This document shows positions 57,710 through 64,000 of a stretch of DNA of 64,000 bases, piece by piece. The notes beneath the pieces are model-generated. The model did no database searches, had not been told where the DNA came from, and was given only the letters and a program-made list of their open reading frames with translations. Numbering within the stretch: the first letter of the stretch is position 1; the number at the start of each line of letters is the position of its first letter. The position numbers and the translations under genes were made by a program. Origin of the DNA: Flaccisagitta enflata (lineage: Eukaryota; Chaetognatha; Sagittoidea; Aphragmophora); the NCBI GenBank assembly GCA_965153355.1, contig OZ231126.1:1488001-1552000 (forward strand). Reading direction: 5' to 3'.

Positions 57710-58661
57710 ACAGGGTGTCCAAAAAATTTGGCAAAAAAATAACTGCACATAAACCATAGTTCTAGGCAACGCAGCAAGCTCAAATTTAGTGTTTATTATC
57801 TTAATTGGTTCTACTTGATGTTAGAGTGCACAGTTTTTCATAAGAGTTCCCCTGGTTTCATAGGAAAGGAATTATGCCACAGACAAACTTTGTAACTTTG
57901 TGGGATTTTTACAAATAAAACATGGCAGAAAGTAGCAACCATTTAGCTATAATTGATATAGAATTTTGTATCCAAATTGGATGATAAATTAGTGGGTTTG
58001 CGTCATTGAAGCAAGACAAGTTGGGTTCTAGTGAGGGATATTGTTCCACCTATCATACTACTCAGTACCTTGGATTGGAATGTCCGGCGGTCGCATTAAG
58101 CTTGACCTCAATTCTATCCTCTAAGGGTATGGTTTCTTAACAATGTTGCCCTTGGGTGATGTGTTGAATTTTGGTTAACTAGGTAACAATAATTTGCCCT
58201 TAACTACTTTTGTTAAGCAGTTTGCTTTTTGGGTAGATGAAAAGGGATGTTTTTCAGATTCTGTTTTGTGGAAAACTAGGAGTGGTGCGCGTATTAACTA
58301 GTCAGTGAGGGTTCACAAGGCCCTCTTCCATTTGTTTCAGTTGGGTTCTAGTGAGGGATATTGTTCCACCTATCATCTTACTCGAAATTGGCTCAAAGTA
58401 TTAAAGTATGTCCACTAAATTCATTCTAATCTACTATCAATTTTTTTTTACCATTAAAGCCAATTTTTTCCTGACATCTTAAAGTGAACCTCTTCTTCAT
58501 TAAACTGATCTTTTATCATAGTTTTTTGCTGCCTGTTGGATAATAAACATTCACAACTAACCAACCTTTTTGTTAGACCATTTTTTTCATAGAATTTATC
58601 AATTCAAAAAAGTTTTTAAATGTCCTTTTTTGAATTTTGCCAAATCTATTGGACACCCTGT
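57710..58661. mobile_element. 952-bp TA-flanked inverted-repeat element
   Basis: ACAGGGTGTCCAAAAAATTT at the left and AAATCTATTGGACACCCTGT at the right, with TA at 57708-57709 and 58662-58663. The ends resemble those of the 9647 element. The inside carries a 38-bp direct repeat 320 bp apart (58019-58056 and 58339-58376) and no long frame, so no transposase. Confidence 0.8.
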
Positions 58662-58663
58662 TA

Positions 58664-60319
58664 AATGCGCCATTTTCTTTAAATTGCGTGTTAAAGGGAC
58701 CTTTCCATATACACCTTTTCAGGGAAACTCTGTTGGATGGGATGGAAGACTTGTGTGTCGACAAATCTGAAAACTTTCACCAAATCTTTTAAAGATTTAA
58801 AAAATCTTTCAGAAAGTAAAATTCACACTACATTCTACGTTTCTATAGGACTTTTACAATCTTGGTTATTTGCAATGGAATGTAATTCTGATGTCTTCAC
58901 TGACTTATAGATACACTGTAAATTCACTGATTCATAGACAGGTTGGTCTTGCTTTAAACCTCAAACTGGTGACAAAACAATTTGAGGGCATCTAGTTGAG
59001 TAAAGAATCAGGTTCCCTTGCATTTTAGCCAAAAAAGTTAATCCTTGGTCTCAAATCAAATCGAGGTAAGGTTTTGGCTGGTGACATATCTCGATTTTTT
59101 ATGTTACAACTGAGTTGGTACACCCTGTGGAAGATGTAAAACTACATATATGATACATTTGAAAGGTTTTTTCAAAGATCAATTTTGAATAAAAAAGCCA
59201 ATTAGTATACTGTCTACATACTTTTTCTCTAGCTAGTAACTAAGAAAATACCATTTTTATGGCATTTTACAGCTATTTACAGCATTTTCTTGAATAAATG
59301 TCTCTATTTTGCTTTTTCAGTAACTTTTCTCACTTATCATTACTTGTGTTTATTTTCTTGTATTGGTTGAACAGGTGCTTCATTCTTTTTGGTTTTGCAA
59401 TACAGGTGTCATCAAGGAGACGCCCATTTTGATGTAACTTTTTTCAAAGATGCCTAGCTACTGATCAATACAGGGTTTTTATACAGATGAAATAAATCCG
59501 ATCAAATTGTAGTTTTTAACCCATTTTATCATTCAAAAAGATTTCAAAACAAATGAGTAGCGCTGGTAATTCCAAACCTTCATTATTTCTTTTATTTCAG
59601 TTAAGTTTAAGAACACAATTTCACGACATGAAAATTGTAGCAATTGCCAAAATAAAGAAAAGAACTCATAAGCTAGAAAATAGGGCTGGAAACATGGCTA
59701 AGACGGCGAGCATCTGACAGCAAGATTTAGTGTGTCAACGGGGGTGAAAAAAGAAAATTCTATGAGAATAAAAGTAAAAAAAAACATAAAAAGAATCCTT
59801 GAGGTATATCCTAGTGAATATTTCATTGCAAAATTTGCATCCAAATAGCAAAAAAGAGTAAGTTAACATTAACTAATTATTTTTACTGAAAAATATTCAA
59901 AATTCAATAATTTGTTCACTGATAGGAGGTTTGTCAAAATTATAACTTTGCATGGAAAATGAAAAAACTCAAAAATGAAGAACATAGCCCCCTTCCAAAC
60001 TTAATTATGGAGGGGGCTAAGTTCTTAGAAATGCAAAATTTCTTTGCATTTGTGAGTCTTATAATTTTGACAGCAGCAATGAGATAAAAAATGTAAGCAC
60101 AATTTTCTTAAAAATCCTTTTTTCTTTTGCTTTTCTCATATGAATTGCTGATTTAAAGGTTCATTTGAGGTCAGCTTACGGCAGAGACATACACATTGAG
60201 TATTTCTGGAGACAATTTGTCTCATGAAAATATCTGTTGCATCACAATTAATCAACTATAGTTGAAAAAATGGGGTGAAACACTAATTGTTGACATCAAT
60301 TGCTCGCCGTCCTAACTCA
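58664..60319. other. AT-rich intergenic sequence
   Basis: No gene or long repeat seen. GGTACACCCTGTGG near 59118 may be a lone end of the ACAGGGTGT element type. Confidence 0.55.
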
Positions 60320-60530
60320 ATCGCGTGGAGGAGGGCAGGCGCTGTATCTGTGGTCACTAGAGCATTTGAGCAGGAGCAGTGAGGTCAAAGAATAAAAAAA
60401 GTGCATAAAGAAAGTTAAGTGTGACTGACCGACCAACCAACTGATTGGCGGATGGACAAACGGACAAGCGGACAAAGGAATGGACGGACAGACGAAGTGG
60501 GGTGTCGTGTCATGCTACATGTGACTAAAA
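60320..60530 (-). repeat. TAGTCGCG-family copy
   Basis: AATCGCGTGGAGGAGGGCAG, TGAGCAGGAGCAGTGAGGTC, GTTAAGTGTGACTGACCGAC, a GGACAAACGG core and GTGGGGTGTCGTGTCATGCT, ending GTGACTAAAAA. Confidence 0.8.
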
Positions 60531-60765
60531 ACCCAGAGCCCAGATTTTTCCGAGTTGTCTCTCAAGTTCCGGACCCGCAAATCATCTTGCACTCCTCCAT
60601 TGTATTAAAAACGTTTCCTTCGCCCCCGCAACCACCAGATTTGACGCAAGTCCCTCTTGAGGCGTTGAAGTAATATTGAACATAGGATGCTCTGCACATG
60701 CTCGTGGGCTTTGGTTCGTAGCAGAAGTTGGGTTTGCCAATCTGGGGATAGTTTCAAGTATAACA

Positions 60766-60900
60766 GGGCCAACACCTTTAAGTCGCGTGTGGGACATAAA
60801 TAACTTAAGATGTCTTTAAATGACTCGGGATGACTTAAAATGACTCAAGATGACCCAAAATGACTTAAAAAGCCTATAAATGACTTAAACGACCAAATTG
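60766..60900 (-). repeat. TAGTCGCG-family right half with GACTTAAAAT array
   Basis: ACAGGGCCAACACCTTTAAG and TCGCGTGTGGGACATAAATA, then AAATGACTTAAAATGACTCA-type units. It matches the reverse complement of the right half of the 53266 copy, not the CCTGCCC form. Confidence 0.75.
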
Positions 60901-61989
60901 ACCTGATTGACTTGAGTGAATCAATCCAATCTGGTATCTGTAGCTCAAACCGTTTGGACATGAACATGATTTAAAGAAAAATTTCCAGGATGAAGAATGC
61001 ATTGACTGTAAATATTCATCTTATTACAAATATATATCATAGCCCAACTACTCAACTTACACCAATGTAATTTTTACAGTAGATGCACACTAGCCCTAAT
61101 ACACCACCTATCAAGCTCTTAAGCCTATCTCAACTCTATCCACCCATAACCACCACCTTCAACCATAGATGTCATCTAGACTTGAAAATACGGGGGAATT
61201 GATTACAGGAAGACAAATAAACTTAAGAGACTGATATTTGGAATACAGACTACTAAAAGGATGCTTTATAGTTTTATCGCCCATGGGTGTTGGTTGCAAT
61301 AGAAACACATTTCCATGCATTCATGCTAAAGTATAAGAATGATTCATTGTGATTTGCAACATAACAATCATACTTTTTTGAAAATCGCTCATTAAGGCTT
61401 TCAACTCTTTCTATGATATTCGGTGTGCTGTTTTGACGGAAACTGTTCATGAAGGAATTTGCAATATCCTTTTTGGTAGAACATCCATTGACAACAGGCG
61501 CAAGATGGCAACTGTTTTTATTATAGAGTTTCCTCCATGATTTCCAGAAAGAGTTTGTGTCACTTTCAGCTGAAGAAGAACGAGACGATCCCAAGCAGCT
61601 TGTTTGGGAGCTCGTTGTGCTGCACGAATGGTACATTTGTAGGCTGCACGCACGCGAAGACGCTCCTAATGAGTTGGGCCTTGACTAGGGCGACCTTGAC
61701 TAATCCAAAGTTGCTGAATTTCAATGGATTTTTGCTTCAAATCTGTCAGAGCATCTGTCCACCAGTCTTTTTCGACGCCTGGTTTGAATTTTGGTAGAAT
61801 GTCATCTGCTAACTTAAACAAATTGACAAGGCTATCATATTCCTGCTGAATGGCTTCATGACAATTGCAATTTCGACATCTGCAAACGTGTTGACACTGA
61901 GACAGTTGTGGTGTTTGTGGAGTGGAAGACACAAGTGAATGAAGAAAAGCCACATAATTCGATTTATCCTGATTACTTAACTTCTCCCA

Positions 61990-62064
61990 CTTCAATTTTG
62001 GCTTTGGCATTGGCATTGGCATTGGCATTGGCATTGGCATTGGCATTGGCATTGGCATTGGCGT
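61990..62064. repeat. (GGCATT)n hexamer inside the decayed LINE
   Basis: About ten GGCATT units give a Met-Pro or Asn-Ala dipeptide frame within the LINE linker region. Its 6-bp unit preserves frame. Confidence 0.95.
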
Positions 62065-62352
62065 AATTGTTGGTGATTCGCTCCTTTGAATTTAGGTCTT
62101 TAAAGACATAAGAATTGGAAATTGGTCGGACAAATTGTCCCCTTCCTCAATGACTCTATGGTCTGAAAGCCTGTCTCTATTGCAAAGAGAGGCACTTACA
62201 ATAAAGGGGTCACTCCATTTCTTTTGATCAAGAGAATTGTGATTATACGTAATTGTTGAGTCTGGGAAGTACTCATCGCAAGATGATAAATGGTATTTAC
62301 TTGAGAACTCATCCCAAAGCGGGTCAAAAGGCAATTCTCCCTTCATTTTGGT

Positions 62353-62716
62353 GTGGAAATATAGTTTGGCGATCTAGCTATTAGATAACGGTTCAATTAG
62401 GTTCAATTAATTAATTAATAATCGCGAATATAGGTTCGGTTTGGATACTGCTATAACCGACTTTCCGATGCGGTTATTATCGATTTTTTTTTCTTCACAA
62501 ACTGACTTCTTTTTTGCATGAGGTAAAATTGTTCGTGTTGATCATCCAAGAATAGCAATAATGTTTGAAGGAAAAAAATGATGCATTATTTTCATTTTAG
62601 TCTCTCATTTATATTTAATTCATTTCTGCATATAATTTTTTTTCATATATATTTTTTTTAGAAAGAATAAGAAAAAAATCACAAAATATGATGGATGCAT
62701 ATGTCAAAAGAAAGAA

Positions 62717-62813
<97 letters not shown>

Positions 62814-63084
62814 CACAGAGACATACAGACAGACCGAGACAGATAGACATACAGACAGACCAAGACAGATAGACACACAGACAGATAGACAGACAGATAG
62901 AATGATGAATAGATCGACATAGAGAAAAGCAAAGTTCACAGGCGACTTTTTGGTAGGAGGAGGAAGAGGAGGAAGTGGAACAGGAAGAGGAAGAGAAGAA
63001 CGGTCTGTAGCCATAACCGATCGTAACCGCATCAATGAGTAGCAATCGATAATCCGGGTGACAGCTATTTACTAATCGTCACAA
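62353..63084. repeat. Insertion in the LINE: dispersed repeat with (GA)n, copy 2
   Basis: Its start (ATAGTTTGGCGATCTAGCTA, GGTTCAATTAGGTTCAATTA, GCGAATATAGGTTCGGTT) matches 32858 onward. It contains GA 62717-62802 and GACA to about 62910. The flanks repeat the LINE segment AAATGGTATTTACTTGAGAA..CTCCCTTCATTT on both sides (62288-62352 and 63085-63138). Confidence 0.7.
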
Positions 63085-64000
63085 ATGGTATTTACTTGAG
63101 AACTCATCCCAGGCGATTCTCCCTTCATTTCGGTGTTGAAATCACCACCAATGATAATTTGATGATGAGGATGGTGTCCAATGATGTTATCCAACATTGC
63201 AATTGCATCTATTGTTTCTGTTAAGCATTCTGCACGTTGAGCTGCATTTCAAAAAGGTATGTAGATGCAAATCAGTATGAATTTTTCTTCACCAGAATCG
63301 AGCTCGACTCCAACTTTCCTCTTATGACAAAAATTCGAGATAGGGGAAATGATATGGTTGTAGCATTGAGACCAGGGTATAAGCCACTACATATCTTATC
63401 CTCCATGCCCAATGTGGCACAGAAATGCGTCCCGAGTTGATGCAGAAGTGGTAACTGCCGTTCAGAAAGCCACAGCTCCTGCCCAATCCATACACCTTGG
63501 TGTTTTTCCAAGCAGGATTTGTGATAGGCGCCGGTTTTTTAAATCCATGTAAGTTTTGAGAGCCAATATTCGAGTAAGAATCAGCGAAGATAAGAAGAGA
63601 ACAGAATAAGAAGATGAGTAGTGAAATCGATTCTACTGCGTGGCCCTTAATTCCACTGCCCGGCGTTGCTTGGCATCGCCCGGCGTCGTTTGGCGTCATC
63701 TGGTGCGATCCGGCGTCGTTTGGCGTCACCCGGCGTCGCCATTGTTTTTTCACTGCGCTTTTTTCGATCAAAATCCCAGTCTTTTATTCGATCCTTGGCT
63801 CTGTTTGCATGTTCTCTTGCAACACGGACCTTAGCTGTTTTTGTCCCTGGAATGTTTGTTTGCAGCATCCAGACATCTTTGACTTCAATGCCTGTTTCTT
63901 GCAAATGTCGTCGGACCTCATCTGCAGTTGTTTTTTCTTCTAACCAATAAACCGCGAACTGCCAGTAATCCTGTGATTGTTGGGGGACTCCTTTTAGACC

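Larger units (their letters stand above)
61274..64000 (-). mobile_element. Decayed second LINE, truncated by the window edge
   Basis: Reading the minus strand from the edge: an ORF1 C-terminal part (DYWQFAVYWLEEKTTADEVR, then VKDVWMLQ and KTAKVRVAREHANRAKD) to a stop at 63647; endonuclease start (GVWIGQELWLSERQLPLLHQ) near 63500; IIGGDFNTEMKGE near 63160-63120; then, after an insertion, the rest of the endonuclease with SDQFPI where SDHxPI is expected (62100-62346); and the linker before the RT (WWTDALTDLKQKSIEIQQLW; SFWKSWRKLYNK) to 61274. Frames change several times and the RT is missing, so it is dead. It is different from the LINE at 39-47 kb. Confidence 0.8.

Overview
This window is eukaryotic nuclear DNA, most likely from an invertebrate animal. 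The signs are GT-AG introns, AATAAA poly(A) signals, a Jockey-like LINE, TA-flanked terminal-inverted-repeat elements and a very heavy load of simple repeats. Simple-repeat loads this high are known from penaeid shrimps and some other crustaceans, but the sequence does not fix the taxon. I saw no tRNA, rRNA, CRISPR or prokaryotic signal. Nearly all long open frames here are frames through repeats and are not genes.

Layout. 0-7.2 kb: a 615-bp palindromic element inside a 28-bp tandem array, long CTT, CAT, TC and GA tracts, a 15-bp minisatellite, and three TA-flanked inverted-repeat elements (two of them nested). 7.9-19.1 kb: a plus-strand gene whose 3' half can be followed through exons joined in compatible phase (7898-8060, 10163-10920, 11255-11444, 16019-16106). 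It then has a choice of two phase-0 terminal exons (16792-16884, or 18738-19001 with an 11-residue coding repeat and poly(A) signals). Its introns hold transposons and microsatellites. 19.5-22.7 kb: simple and compound repeats. 22.7-26.8 kb: a head-to-tail cluster of a repeat family with inverted GGCCCC-hairpin ends and a 21-bp minisatellite core; an isolated acidic exon lies at 23258-23384. 27-29.1 kb: more compound repeats and a satellite of about 72-bp monomers in a 220-bp higher-order unit. 30-39 kb: dispersed repeats, a 973-bp TA-flanked element, long TC tracts and a 2.1-kb purine minisatellite.

39.4-47.5 kb: a nearly complete minus-strand Jockey-like LINE. It has an AT-hook N-terminal frame ending at one in-frame TAA, then ORF1 with zinc knuckles, ORF2 with endonuclease and reverse transcriptase, and an unrecognised Arg-rich ORF3. 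47.6-61 kb: a 9-bp array, more copies of both dispersed families, GAAA, GACA, CA and TC tracts and a 952-bp TA-flanked element. 61.3-64 kb: a decayed second LINE on the minus strand, cut by the window edge and by a roughly 730-bp insertion.

Two dispersed families dominate. The TAGTCGCG family is about 200 bp, has at least 15 full or partial copies, and carries a variable GTCC-rich or GTCATTTTA core. The GGCCCC family has 11 copies with inverted ends around a minisatellite. I recognise neither by name. Function was assigned only to the LINE proteins; the host gene is unrecognised.
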